Shown here in pieces: positions 16,751 through 26,171 of a stretch of 64,000 nt of DNA. Each line of letters opens with the position of its first letter. Position 1 is the first letter of the stretch. The DNA is from Arenibaculum pallidiluteum (GTDB lineage: Bacteria > Pseudomonadota > Alphaproteobacteria > Azospirillales > Azospirillaceae). The DNA lies in assembly GCF_017355985.1 (NCBI RefSeq), contig NZ_JAFIQU010000011.1:62001-126000 (forward strand). Direction: 5' to 3'. A program made the position numbers and the translations under genes. Under the pieces are notes generated by a model. It was not told the DNA's origin. It did no database searches and saw nothing but the letters and a program-made list of their open reading frames with translations.

Positions 16751-17725
16751 TCACTTGATCGCCTGGAGACGGTCGTACTGCTGCTTGTTCCAGGGAACGC
16801 CGTCGCCGAGATGGGCCTTTGCGACGGTCGCCCGGAAGGCCTCGCGGTCGGGCTTGTGGACGGTCGCGCCCAGCTTCGTGAAGCCGGTGACGAGGTCCTG
16901 CTCGGACCTGATGATCTCGGCGTCGGAGCGCTCGCCGGCCTCGGCCAGGACCTCGGAGAAGATCTTCTTGTCCTCGGCCGAGAGCCGGTTCCAGGTGGGC
17001 GCGCCGATGATCGTGAGCAGGCTCTCGGTGATGTGGCCGGTCAGGCTGATCACGGGGCTCGGCTCGTAGAACTTCTTGGCGAGGATCGTGGGAAGCGGGT
17101 TCTCCTGGGCGTCGACCGTGCCCTGGGCCAGGGCCAGGTAGACCTCGGCGAAGGCGATGGGCGTCGCGTTGGCGCCGACCGAGCGCGGGAACATGACGTA
17201 CATGGGCGCGTCGGGGACGCGCAGCTTCATGCCCTTCATGTCCTCGGGCTTGTTGATCGGCTTCTTGGCGGTGACGTGCCGCTCGCCGTAGTAGATCATG
17301 GTGACGATCTCGTTGCCCGTCGCCTTCTCGTAGCCGGCGGCGAGCTCGTTGAAGAGATCGCTCTTCGTGTAGGCCTTCCAGTGGTCGAAATCGCGGAACA
17401 TGTAGGGCGCCGCGGCGATCGCCAGGGCCGGGTAGGAGCGCGCCGCGAAGTTGGTGCCAGTGTAGATGATGTCCACCGTGCCCAGCGTCAGGCCCTGGTT
17501 GATGTCGGATTCCTTGCCCAGGGACGAGGCCGGGAACACGTCCATCTCGTAGCGCCCGTTGGTGCGCTTCTTGATCTCCTCGGCCGCCCAGAGCGCCGCC
17601 GTGTGATACGCCTCCGAGGTCTCGTAGACATGGGCGAACTTCAGCTTCTGCGCCGCCGCATGGGCCGAGGCCGAGAAGGCCATGGCGGCGAGCGCCGCCG
17701 CGCCGAACACGATCGCTTTCCTCAT
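16751..17725 (-). CDS. TRAP transporter periplasmic substrate-binding protein (DctP)
   Basis: 324 residues with a Sec signal peptide (MRKAIVFGAAALAAMAFSASAHA). The conserved carboxylate-binding region is LRVPDAPMYV (Arg at about 160, which pairs with the substrate carboxylate), and QENPLPTI follows. The ATG at 17725 is chosen for GAGGAGA 8 bases upstream and a normal signal peptide; an in-frame ATG at 17770 would add 15 residues. Captures the acid-sugar substrate for the DctQM pump encoded immediately downstream. Confidence 0.93.
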   Translation of the reverse strand: MRKAIVFGAAALAAMAFSASAHAAAQKLKFAHVYETSEAYHTAALWAAEEIKKRTNGRYEMDVFPASSLGKESDINQGLTLGTVDIIYTGTNFAARSYPALAIAAAPYMFRDFDHWKAYTKSDLFNELAAGYEKATGNEIVTMIYYGERHVTAKKPINKPEDMKGMKLRVPDAPMYVMFPRSVGANATPIAFAEVYLALAQGTVDAQENPLPTILAKKFYEPSPVISLTGHITESLLTIIGAPTWNRLSAEDKKIFSEVLAEAGERSDAEIIRSEQDLVTGFTKLGATVHKPDREAFRATVAKAHLGDGVPWNKQQYDRLQAIK

Positions 17726-17789
17726 GACGCGTCTCCTCTCCGTTTTGGTTGTGCTGGCCGCCTGTTTCAATCCGGCGGAACCTTGGGGT

Positions 17790-17812
17790 CGGGGCCGGCG
17801 ATGCCGGCCCCG
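17790..17812 (-). other. Intercistronic hairpin between the FAH and dctP genes
   Basis: 10-bp perfect G/C inverted repeat with a 3-base loop in the 136-base gap before dctP. No T-run on either strand. Probably an mRNA-stabilising or partial-termination element that gives the binding protein its own expression level. Confidence 0.45.
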
Positions 17813-17861
17813 GCTCAGATGCTGCGCAGCTCCTGCCTCGCCTGTGCGGCCACGGGACCGC

Positions 17862-18707
17862 TCAGTCGGCCGCGCGGACGGCCTGGCGCTGCTCGCCCAG
17901 GCCCTCGATGCCCAGGCGCATGCTCTGGCCCGGCTTCAGATAGACCGGCGGCTTCTGGCCCATGCCGACGCCCGGGGGCGTGCCGGTCGAGATGATGTCG
18001 CCGGGCTGCAGCGACATGAACTGGCTGAGATAGCTCACCAGCATCCGCACGCCGTAGACCATGGTCTCGGTCGTGCCGTCCTGGTAGCGCTTGCCATCGA
18101 CCTCGAGCCACAGCTTCAACCGCTGCGGGTCCCGGACCTCGTCGGCCGTGACGAGCCAGGGGCCGATGGGCCCGAAGGTGTCGGCGCTCTTGCCCTTGAC
18201 CCACTGGCCCGACCGCTCGGTCTGGAAATGCCGCTCGGAGACGTCGTTGACCACGCAGTAGCCAGCCACGTGATCCATGGCGCTGGCCTCGTCCACGTAT
18301 TTCGCAGGCTTGCCGATCACGACGCCGAGCTCGACCTCCCAGTCGGTCTTCACGGAATTGCGCGGGATCTCGACGGTGTCGTTGGGGCCGCAGACGGCGC
18401 TGGTCGCCTTCATGAAGACCACCGGCTCCGGGGGCACCTGCATGCCGGACTCGGCCGCGTGGTCCGCGTAGTTCAGGCCGATGCAGATGAACTTGCCGAT
18501 CCGGCCGACGCAGGGGCCGATGCGGGGGTCGCCCTCGACCAGCGGCAGCGTCGTGGGGTCGAGGCCGCGCAGGCGGTCCAGCGACGCCGGCAGCAGCGCC
18601 TCGCCCGCGATGTCCGGCACGACCGCCGAGAGGTCGCGGATCCGACCCTGGGCATCCAGCAGCCCGGGCTTCTCCTGGCCCGGCGGGCCGTAGCGCAGCA
18701 GCTTCAT
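17862..18707 (-). CDS. Fumarylacetoacetate-hydrolase family protein (2,4-diketo-3-deoxy-acid hydrolase-like)
   Basis: 281 residues. The FAH-fold core shows CIGLNYADHAAESG, the metal ligands in DWEVELGVVIGK (Glu-x-Glu), and ISTGTPPGVGMGQKPP near the C-terminus. In the L-fucose/L-rhamnose non-phosphorylative routes this family hydrolyses 2,4-diketo-3-deoxy acids to pyruvate plus lactate or glycolate; others are ureidoglycolate lyases. An upstream SDR of the 2-keto-3-deoxy-L-fuconate dehydrogenase type makes the diketo-acid role the best inference. First or second gene of the leftward operon. Confidence 0.83.
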   Translation of the reverse strand: MKLLRYGPPGQEKPGLLDAQGRIRDLSAVVPDIAGEALLPASLDRLRGLDPTTLPLVEGDPRIGPCVGRIGKFICIGLNYADHAAESGMQVPPEPVVFMKATSAVCGPNDTVEIPRNSVKTDWEVELGVVIGKPAKYVDEASAMDHVAGYCVVNDVSERHFQTERSGQWVKGKSADTFGPIGPWLVTADEVRDPQRLKLWLEVDGKRYQDGTTETMVYGVRMLVSYLSQFMSLQPGDIISTGTPPGVGMGQKPPVYLKPGQSMRLGIEGLGEQRQAVRAAD

Positions 18708-18813
18708 CCTGACAGTCCTCTTCTGGGATGCCGCGGCGCTCTGGCGCCGGGGCGATGGTTGTGTACGGCCCGCGGGCAGGGCCGATGCGGGCTCCTTGGC
18801 GGGCTCCAGATTG

Positions 18814-18825
18814 CTAATATATCAG
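18814..18825. promoter_or_regulatory. A/T-rich near-palindrome upstream of the FAH-TRAP operon
   Basis: CTAATATATCAG, a 12-base dyad with one mismatched pair, stands out in otherwise G/C-rich DNA between the SDR stop and the FAH start. It could contain a -10 element and/or a GntR-type operator. No regulator gene is adjacent. Confidence 0.35.
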
Positions 18826-18916
18826 TTTGACGGGCAAGGCGATTGTCCGTTCCGTCAGCGACCTGTCCTCCTGCGCCTCCCCGGCCTCCCGCCGCGCGGC
18901 ATGGATGACCGTCCGC

Positions 18917-19759
<843 letters not shown>

Positions 19760-19839
19760 TTAGGTGCTAGGCGGCGGGAACCGGAGAGCCCGTCCGGGGT
19801 TGGTCGGGCAAAGCACCGCTGCCCGAGGAGGACCGGGGG

Positions 19840-20010
19840 ATGAGGATGCGCAGAACCTTCCTGGCCATGCTGCTGGCGGTCTCCGGATGCGCCATGCAGG
19901 GGCCGGACCTGGCCCGGCAGGAAGGCGGCAGCGGGCTTAACGAGCTTCAGGCCGGCACCAGCAGGGTGCAGCGGCAGGCCCACGGAGCGCCTTCGGATCC
20001 CGCCCGCTGA
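19840..20010 (+). CDS. Tiny predicted lipoprotein, 56 residues
   Basis: Strong GAGGAGGA (19825-19832) 7 bases before the ATG. Arg-rich start MRMRRTF, hydrophobic stretch LAMLLAV, then a lipobox VSGC with Cys at residue 17, giving a mature lipopeptide of about 40 mostly polar residues (Gln, Gly, Ala). Resembles entericidin-sized lipoproteins in architecture only. Lies between the divergent acid-sugar operon and a convergent PAS gene. Function unknown. Confidence 0.6.
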   Translation: MRMRRTFLAMLLAVSGCAMQGPDLARQEGGSGLNELQAGTSRVQRQAHGAPSDPAR

Positions 20011-20020
20011 GCCGGCAGGC

Positions 20021-20536
20021 TCAGCCCTGGATCCGGGGAAGCGGGCGGCCCGGCATCGGTGCCGAGGCGATATCGAGATAGCTCCAGACCCTGTCCACGA
20101 CCTCTCCGTCCGTGGACAGCGGGAACAGAGAATCCCGGAGGGCCAGCACCAGGCTGCTCTCGCCGACGTAGGCGCGGTCTACCAGCAGGGGCTCGCCGGT
20201 CGTGGCGACGGATTCGTATTCGGCCCAGCCGTTGTTGCCGGGAGTGAGATAGGCGATCTCGGAGAACCGCTTGCCGACGATGCTGCGCGTGGTGATCGCG
20301 TCGATGGCGGTGCCCACGAGCCGGAACCGGAAATCGAGCGGATCGCGCAGGACCTCGACCATCGCGCTGGACGGCAGCAGTTCCGGGATCTCCGTGGGAT
20401 CGAAGTCCGACCGCAGCGGAAAACGCCGGTCGCCGCGGATTCGCTGCCAGTACGCCCAGGCCTGCTCCATCCGTGGCGAGGCGACGGAGGCGTCGCGATG
20501 GAACTTGCCTTCGCGGAACCGGACCAGCGCTGACAT
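20021..20536 (-). CDS. PAS_5-family single-domain protein
   Basis: 171 residues. Matches the alphaproteobacterial PAS_5 type: W-rich N-terminus (AWAYWQRIRGDRRFPLRSDF), IPELLP, and DFRFRLVGTAID followed by GKRFSEI. No output domain, so it is a sensor or adaptor module of unknown partner. Near full length for the family. Convergent with the small lipoprotein (10-base gap). ATG at 20536; upstream Shine-Dalgarno is weak. Confidence 0.75.
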   Translation of the reverse strand: MSALVRFREGKFHRDASVASPRMEQAWAYWQRIRGDRRFPLRSDFDPTEIPELLPSSAMVEVLRDPLDFRFRLVGTAIDAITTRSIVGKRFSEIAYLTPGNNGWAEYESVATTGEPLLVDRAYVGESSLVLALRDSLFPLSTDGEVVDRVWSYLDIASAPMPGRPLPRIQG

Positions 20537-20660
20537 CTGCTTCTACCGTGTCCGTGAAAGGAGGCCGTCCGCACCGGCGGTGCGATCGACCGGGGCATAT
20601 CTAAATATGATTCGCCAACTGCGACACCTGCCCAAAAGCATGGGCCGGCGGAGCCGCCGC

Positions 20661-21239
20661 TCATGGGATCATCGGAGGCTCCTGCCCGGGATCGGCGGAA
20701 ACCCTCGAGAACATGCCTTCGAAGTCGAGCATGAAGCCGTCCTCGTCGACCGTGATCACGCCGCGGAAGTCGCTGTCCCCGGCCTCGTAAAGATAGGTCC
20801 GATCGGAAAGGCGCGTATAGCGCTGTGGGTCCGGGAACACGTCAAGTCCCGGAAACTCCACATAGGCCGTGACGATCTCGGCCGATTGGCCGGCCGCCAG
20901 GCCGAGTCGGCGGATCGGCAGCGTGTTGGTGAAGGCACTGACCGACAGGTCCACATCCACGGCGCGGCCGAGCGTCGGTGCCGGGACGCCGTCGACCGTC
21001 CAGCGCCCCTCGCCGTCGGAGGCCAGCGCGAGAACGCGACCCGATCCCACCATCTCGACCCGCAGGCGCCGGGTTCGCCACAGGGAGTCGATCCCGACAT
21101 CGTATCGGCAGGCGAATCCCCCCTCGGCGATCACGACCGAACGCGCAATCATCCGTATTCCGCCCTGGTCCACCGCTTCCGCGAGGGTCATGTCCTCGAG
21201 CCCGCGGCCCGAGGCGGTACGCCACCTGTAGCTGGCCAT
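20661..21239 (-). CDS. Putative glycolipid-binding family protein (DUF1089)
   Basis: 192 residues, mostly beta strands; sequence features such as YRWRT, CRYDVGIDSLWRTRRLRVEM and the C-terminal YEAGDSDFRGVITVDEDGFML fit the putative glycolipid-binding domain family, whose role is not established experimentally. The ATG at 21239 has GGAGGAGG close upstream. Not obviously linked to neighbouring sugar-acid genes. Confidence 0.7.
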   Translation of the reverse strand: MASYRWRTASGRGLEDMTLAEAVDQGGIRMIARSVVIAEGGFACRYDVGIDSLWRTRRLRVEMVGSGRVLALASDGEGRWTVDGVPAPTLGRAVDVDLSVSAFTNTLPIRRLGLAAGQSAEIVTAYVEFPGLDVFPDPQRYTRLSDRTYLYEAGDSDFRGVITVDEDGFMLDFEGMFSRVSADPGQEPPMIP

Positions 21240-21347
21240 CGCCGTCCTCCTCCAGTGGTGCCGGCGTCCACCCGGAACGAAGCCTTGGGAGTCGAATGCG
21301 GGCGCGAAGCGTGTAGGATCCGTTCGGGCAACGAACAGGTTCCGAGA

Positions 21348-22343
21348 GTGACGCAGCGACACGAGACGGACAAGCCAAGCGGCGGCGCGGAACCGGCGCT
21401 AGTCGCACTGGACTGGGGCACCACCTCCTTCCGCGCCTTCCTGCTGGATGCCAAGGGCGGCGTTCTCGACCGCCGCGACGAGCCCATGGGGATCCTGAAG
21501 GTTCCCGGCGGCGATTTCGACGCGGTCTTCACCGCCGTGACCGAACGCTGGTACGCCGCCCATGGCGCTCTGCCGGCGCTCGCCTCGGGCATGATCGGCA
21601 GCCGCCAGGGCTGGGTCGAGGCACCCTACTGTCCCTGCCCGGCGGGGGCGGAGGATCTCGGCAGGCGGCTCGCCCCGGTCCGGACGCAGGCCGGGCACAG
21701 CCTCCGCATCGTTCCCGGCGTCAGCCGCGATTCCCCCGGAGAGGCGCCCGACGTGATGCGGGGCGAGGAGACGCAGATCGCCGGTGCTGTCGCCGCCGGG
21801 CAGCGCGACGGCCTGTTCGTGATGCCGGGCACCCACAGCAAGTGGGTCGAGGTGCGCGACGGACGGATCCAGTGGTTTGCAACCTTCATGACCGGCGAGG
21901 TCTTCGCGGTGCTGTGCCAGCACAGCATCCTCGGCCGGCTGATGGCGGACGAGGATGCCGGCGGGGGCCGCGGGGCGGGCGAGGGGAGGGGAGGGACTCA
22001 GGAGGATGCCTTCGCCCGGGGCCTTGCCGCGGCTGGCGGGCCCTTGCTGCACGCTCTCTTCTCGGCGCGTACCCTCGGCCTCTTCGAGCGCCTTCCGCCC
22101 GAGGGGCTGAGATCCTATCTGTCGGGCATGCTGATCGGGGCCGAGATCCTCCAGGCCCGCGAGACGCTTGCCCGCCGCGGCACCGAGGCGCGGCGCGTCA
22201 CCATCGTCGGCGGCGCGGCGCTGGCCGCCCGCTATGCGGACGCCCTCGCCCATGCCGGTATCGAAGCCGCCACCGCCCCCGAGACCGTCACCACCGACGG
22301 CCTCCTCCTCATCGCCCGCGCCGCGGGCCTGATCGGACGCTGA
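21348..22343 (+). CDS. dgoK: 2-dehydro-3-deoxygalactonokinase
   Basis: 331 residues from GTG 21348. N-terminal phosphate loop LDWGTTSFRAFLLD, MGILKV, GMIGSRQGW and PGTHSKWV are diagnostic of DgoK. Phosphorylates 2-keto-3-deoxy-D-galactonate (KDGal) at C6. The aldolase follows 3 bases after the stop, making the DeLey-Doudoroff pair. GTG start is by position (first start after the divergent gene); Shine-Dalgarno is weak. A Gly-rich insertion lies at about residues 205-217. DgoD-type dehydratase is absent here; the nearby enolase-superfamily or IlvD genes might fill that step. Confidence 0.88.
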   Translation: MTQRHETDKPSGGAEPALVALDWGTTSFRAFLLDAKGGVLDRRDEPMGILKVPGGDFDAVFTAVTERWYAAHGALPALASGMIGSRQGWVEAPYCPCPAGAEDLGRRLAPVRTQAGHSLRIVPGVSRDSPGEAPDVMRGEETQIAGAVAAGQRDGLFVMPGTHSKWVEVRDGRIQWFATFMTGEVFAVLCQHSILGRLMADEDAGGGRGAGEGRGGTQEDAFARGLAAAGGPLLHALFSARTLGLFERLPPEGLRSYLSGMLIGAEILQARETLARRGTEARRVTIVGGAALAARYADALAHAGIEAATAPETVTTDGLLLIARAAGLIGR

Positions 22344-22346
22344 GCC

Positions 22347-22970
22347 ATGACCGCATCCCCGACGCTTGCCGACGCCCTCGGAAAACTGCCCCTGGTCGCG
22401 ATCCTGCGCGGCCTCGATCCCGCGAAGGCGCTGGACACCGGACAGGCCCTGTTCGATGCCGGCTTCCGAATCATCGAGGTCCCGCTGAACGGTCCCCGTC
22501 CGCTGGAATGCATCGCGACGCTCGCCCAGGCCTTCGGCACGCGCGCGCTGATCGGCGCGGGCACGGTGATGACGACCGCGCAGGTGGAGGCGGTCGCCGC
22601 CGCCGGCGGGCGGCTGATCGTGATGCCCCACGCCGACGTCGCGGTGATCCGGCACGCGGCCGCGGGGCGCCTGCACTGCGTCCCGGGCGCCGCGACCCCG
22701 ACCGAGGCCTTCGCTGCGCTGGCGGCCGGGGCGGACGGGATCAAGATGTTCCCCGCCGAGGTGCTGCCGCCGCCGGTCGTGAAGGCATGGCGGGCAGTGA
22801 TGCCGCGCGACCTGCCGTTGCTGCCGGTCGGCGGCATCACGCCCGAGGGCATGGCCCCCTACCGGGCAGCCGGGGCCACCGGCTTCGGCCTGGGTTCGGC
22901 CCTGTTCACGCCCGCCATGCCGGTGGACCAGGTCGCCGCCAACGCCCGCCGTTTCGTCGAGGCCTGGTAG
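22347..22970 (+). CDS. dgoA: 2-dehydro-3-deoxy-6-phosphogalactonate aldolase
   Basis: 207 residues, class I KDPG/KDPGal aldolase. AILRGLDPAKAL at the N-terminus, IEVPLN with the general-base Glu, and the Schiff-base Lys in DGIKMFPAE (near residue 132). Cleaves KDPGal to pyruvate and glyceraldehyde 3-phosphate. Almost touching dgoK upstream; convergent with the RraA-like gene (6-base gap). Confidence 0.92.
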   Translation: MTASPTLADALGKLPLVAILRGLDPAKALDTGQALFDAGFRIIEVPLNGPRPLECIATLAQAFGTRALIGAGTVMTTAQVEAVAAAGGRLIVMPHADVAVIRHAAAGRLHCVPGAATPTEAFAALAAGADGIKMFPAEVLPPPVVKAWRAVMPRDLPLLPVGGITPEGMAPYRAAGATGFGLGSALFTPAMPVDQVAANARRFVEAW

Positions 22971-22976
22971 GCGCCG

Positions 22977-23681
22977 TCAATGGATCTCGTCGCGGCTCGC
23001 CATGGCCGCGGCGAGCGCGTCCACGGTGAAGCCGGGCGATCGGGCGGCGGACAGGATCACGGCCTCGCGCCGCGAGATCAGGGCCGCCGCCTCGGGGATC
23101 CTGCGTGCCAGCGCATGGGGGATCACCACGGCCCCGTGGCGGTCGGCATGGACGAGGTCGCCGGGTGCGACGCGCATCCCGGCCACCGTCACGGGGATCC
23201 CGAACTCCTCGATATGCACATGGGCATGCGAGGGGCCGACGCAGCCGGCCAGCAGCTGGAAGCCCGGCGCGCACTGTTCGAGGTCGCGGATGCTGCCGTC
23301 GGTCACGACCCCCAGCGCGCCCAGACCCTGATGCACGGCGGTGTTCACCTCGCCCCAGAAGGCGCCGAAGCCGGGCTCCGGGTCGAGGTCCTGGATCACC
23401 ACGATGGTGGGCTTGGGCGCCGCCTCCACCGCACGGTAGTGGCCCAGGCGCCGCGCGCGCAGCTCCTCCGCGGGAAGGGCCGAGGGCGCGCGGGCGCGGA
23501 TCGTCGCCGTGGCGGCATAGCCGACCATGGGCGGCAGCTCGGGCCGGGCGCAGACCAGCGGGCGCTCGGTGAAGCCGAAGCTCCGCCGCGCGGGGTCCAG
23601 CAGCTCGATCGCGTTGCAGACCGTAGGCGTGTCCAGGGCTGCGAGCGCGGCCAGCTCTTCGGGGGTCAGAGGCGCGTTCAT
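22977..23681 (-). CDS. RraA-like / HMG-aldolase family protein
   Basis: 234 residues. RraA fold with the aldolase-like segment GALGVVTDGSIRDLEQ (Gly-x-x-x-Asp-x-x-x-Arg-Asp metal and pyruvate site) and VHADRHGAVVIP. Family includes 4-hydroxy-4-methyl-2-oxoglutarate aldolase, oxaloacetate decarboxylase and the RNase E inhibitor RraA. The intact DG..RD motif and the sugar-acid operon context favour a pyruvate aldolase or decarboxylase. Last gene of the leftward operon; starts 4 bases after the FAH gene. Confidence 0.8.
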   Translation of the reverse strand: MNAPLTPEELAALAALDTPTVCNAIELLDPARRSFGFTERPLVCARPELPPMVGYAATATIRARAPSALPAEELRARRLGHYRAVEAAPKPTIVVIQDLDPEPGFGAFWGEVNTAVHQGLGALGVVTDGSIRDLEQCAPGFQLLAGCVGPSHAHVHIEEFGIPVTVAGMRVAPGDLVHADRHGAVVIPHALARRIPEAAALISRREAVILSAARSPGFTVDALAAAMASRDEIH

Positions 23682-23685
23682 GGCG

Positions 23686-24882
23686 TCAGGCCCGCGCCGC
23701 CGGGGCGGCCTGCAGAAGCCCGCGCGCGGCGAGGCTGCGCAACAGTGCGCGCGTGCCGAAGGTCCAGGGCTCGACCCTGTCGGTGCGGTTCACGCGGTTC
23801 ACCAGCGCCCCCAGCTCGGGAGCGGCGATGGTGACGACGTCGCCGAGCTTGTGGGTGAAGCCGCGGCCGGGCTCGCCACGATCCTCCACGGGCGCGAACA
23901 TCGTGCCCAGGAACAGCATCAGCCCGTCGGGATACTGGTGGTTGGGCCCGATCGCCTGGGCGACCAGGTCCAGGGGATCGCGGCTGATGGCCGACATGGA
24001 CGAGCGGCCGGAGAGGCGATAGCCCTCGGGACCGTCGACGGTCAGCGAGATCTCGATCCGCCGGACCTGCTCGATCCCGAATCCCTCGTCGAACAGCCGG
24101 ATGAACGGGCCGATCGCGCAGGAGGCAGCGTTGTCCTTGGCCTTGCCCAGCAGCAGGGCGCTGCGCCCCTCGACATCGCGCAGGTTGACGTCGTTGCCCA
24201 GTGTCGCGCCGCGGACGCGGCCCTGGCCGTCCACCGCCAGCACGACCTCGGGCTCGGGGTTGTTCCAGGTCGAGACCGGGTGGATCCCGATCTCGGCCCC
24301 CGTGCCCACCGAGGAGAGCGGCTGCGCCTTGGTGAAGATCTCGGCGTCGGGGCCGATGCCGACTTCAAGGTACTGGGACCATGCGCCCTGCTGGAGCAGC
24401 ACCTCCTTGATCCGTGCGGCCTCCTCTGAGCCCGGGCGGATGGCGGCCAGGTCCTCGCCCAGGATCTCGACGACCCGGGTGCGGATCTCCTCGGCCCGGG
24501 CGGCATCGCCCCGCGCCTGCTCCTCGATCACGCGCTCGAGCAGACTGGCGACGAAGGTCACGCCGCTCGCCTTCACGGCCTGCAGGTCGCAGGGCGCAAG
24601 AAGCCACGGGCGGGCGGAGTCGCGCCCCTCGGGCACGCTGTTGGCCAGGATCTCGGCCACCGGCCCGAGCCGGGTGCCGGAGGCCGAGCGGGCGATGGAG
24701 GCGGGGTCCTCGGCCTCCAGCAGGTCGGACATGGTGGGCGCCGCGGGGCCGAGGTCCCAGAGATCGCCGTCGCGCACGGCCACCACGGCGGGGCCAGGGG
24801 CGGAGCCGGGAACCCAGGCACGCCCCACCAGGGTCGCGGACCCCTGGGGCAGGCAGCGTTCGGGCGTCAGAAGATCGCGCAT
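23686..24882 (-). CDS. Long fumarylacetoacetate-hydrolase family protein of a sugar-acid operon
   Basis: About 398 residues, longer than typical FAH hydrolases. N-terminal domain with LLTPERCLPQGSATLVGRAW; C-terminal FAH core with GTGAEIGIHPVSTWNNPEPEV (metal Glu) and NDVNLRDVEGRSALLLGKAKD. Relatives lie in pentonate/hexonate degradation operons with 2-ketoglutarate semialdehyde dehydrogenase and may dehydrate or hydrolyse 2-keto-3-deoxy acids. Start ATG 24882 is preferred for GGGAGG upstream, though spacing is long (12); ATG 24906 is the alternative. Confidence 0.8.
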   Translation of the reverse strand: MRDLLTPERCLPQGSATLVGRAWVPGSAPGPAVVAVRDGDLWDLGPAAPTMSDLLEAEDPASIARSASGTRLGPVAEILANSVPEGRDSARPWLLAPCDLQAVKASGVTFVASLLERVIEEQARGDAARAEEIRTRVVEILGEDLAAIRPGSEEAARIKEVLLQQGAWSQYLEVGIGPDAEIFTKAQPLSSVGTGAEIGIHPVSTWNNPEPEVVLAVDGQGRVRGATLGNDVNLRDVEGRSALLLGKAKDNAASCAIGPFIRLFDEGFGIEQVRRIEISLTVDGPEGYRLSGRSSMSAISRDPLDLVAQAIGPNHQYPDGLMLFLGTMFAPVEDRGEPGRGFTHKLGDVVTIAAPELGALVNRVNRTDRVEPWTFGTRALLRSLAARGLLQAAPAARA

Positions 24883-24936
24883 GGCTTCTCGTATCCTCCC
24901 TTTCATCTTGATGCTCGGCCGCCCGGAGGGGCGCCG

Positions 24937-26139
24937 TCAGTCCAGTTCCGAGACGCGGGTCGCGACGGTGTAGAGGCGGTCCAGCTCGGGGTTCAGCTCG
25001 AGGCCCAGGCCGGGCCCTTCGGGGATCGTGATCTCGCCTTTCTCGACGGTGGGCAGGGCGGTCACCAGGTCCCGGTACCAGGTGCGGTAGAAGGCGCGGA
25101 CGGATTCCTGGACCAGCGCGTTTGGCGCGTTCAGGGACAGGTGTGTCGAGGCGGTCAGGACCACGGGGCCCGTGCAGTCGTGCGGGGCCACCGGCAGGTG
25201 CCAGGCCTCGGCCATGGCGGCGATCTTGCGGGCCTCGGACAGGCCGCCGCACCAGGCGACGTCCAGCATCACGACGCCCGCGGCTCCGGTCTCCAGCAGG
25301 TCGCGGAAGGCCCAGCGCGAGCCCAGCGTCTCGGACGCGCAGATGGGCGCGGGCGAATGCTCGGCATAGCGCCGGAGCGAGGCCAGGCTGTCCATCCTGA
25401 TGGGGTCCTCGTGCCAGAAGGTCCCGAAGGGCGCCAGGGCCTTTGCGATCTGGATCGCCGGCAGGAGCTGCCACATGGAATGGAACTCGACCATCACGTC
25501 CATGCGGTCGCCGACGGCGCGGCGGATCTTCTCGAAGGGCTCGAGCGCGCGGCGGAGGTCGTCGGGCGCGATATAGGCGCCGCCGGTCTTCTCGGCCGCG
25601 ATGTCGAAGGGCCAGATCTTCATGGCCGTGATGCCCTCGGCCAGGAGGCTCTCGGCGAGCTCGTCTGCGCGGTTCAGGAACGCGTCGAGATCGTCGAGCT
25701 CGGCGCCCGAGCGCGTGTCCAGACCCCAGTTGTGCACGGCCTGCGCGTTCGCCTTGCGCACGTAATGGGTGCCTGCACAGGTGTTGTAGGTGCGGATCCG
25801 CTCGCGGGTGCGCCCGCCCAGCAGGTCGACGATCGGCCGGTTCGTGGCCTTGCCCAGCAGGTCCCAGAGCGCGATGTCGACGGCCGAGTTGCCGCGGACC
25901 TCGACGCCCGTGGACCGGAAGCCGAGATAGCCCACGAGGTCGCGCGCGATGGCGTCGATCCGCGACGGGTCCTGGCCGAGCAGCCTGGGCGCAGCGTATT
26001 CGTGCAGGTATGCCTCGACCGCGCCGGTCACGAAGAAGGTCTCGCCCAGGCCGACCAGCCCCTCGTCGGTGTGGATCCTGACCCAGATCAGGTTCGGCAG
26101 CTCCGCCGCGCGCACGGTCTCGATCCTGGTGATCCGCAT
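24937..26139 (-). CDS. Enolase-superfamily (mandelate racemase type) acid-sugar dehydratase
   Basis: 400 residues. Metal ligands E218 (VMVEFH), E244 (FWHEDP) and E270 (CASET), general-base H320 (PVAPHD). The usual K-x-K is replaced by K174-I-W (MKIWPFD), so proton abstraction may rely on one Lys or the His. Subgroup with the KIWPFD motif occurs in acid-sugar operons; substrate not readable. GntR lies upstream (32-base gap) and the long FAH protein downstream, in one leftward operon. Confidence 0.83.
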   Translation of the reverse strand: MRITRIETVRAAELPNLIWVRIHTDEGLVGLGETFFVTGAVEAYLHEYAAPRLLGQDPSRIDAIARDLVGYLGFRSTGVEVRGNSAVDIALWDLLGKATNRPIVDLLGGRTRERIRTYNTCAGTHYVRKANAQAVHNWGLDTRSGAELDDLDAFLNRADELAESLLAEGITAMKIWPFDIAAEKTGGAYIAPDDLRRALEPFEKIRRAVGDRMDVMVEFHSMWQLLPAIQIAKALAPFGTFWHEDPIRMDSLASLRRYAEHSPAPICASETLGSRWAFRDLLETGAAGVVMLDVAWCGGLSEARKIAAMAEAWHLPVAPHDCTGPVVLTASTHLSLNAPNALVQESVRAFYRTWYRDLVTALPTVEKGEITIPEGPGLGLELNPELDRLYTVATRVSELD

Positions 26140-26171
26140 CGCCTCTCCGGACCCCGGCCGGGGCCTCCCCT

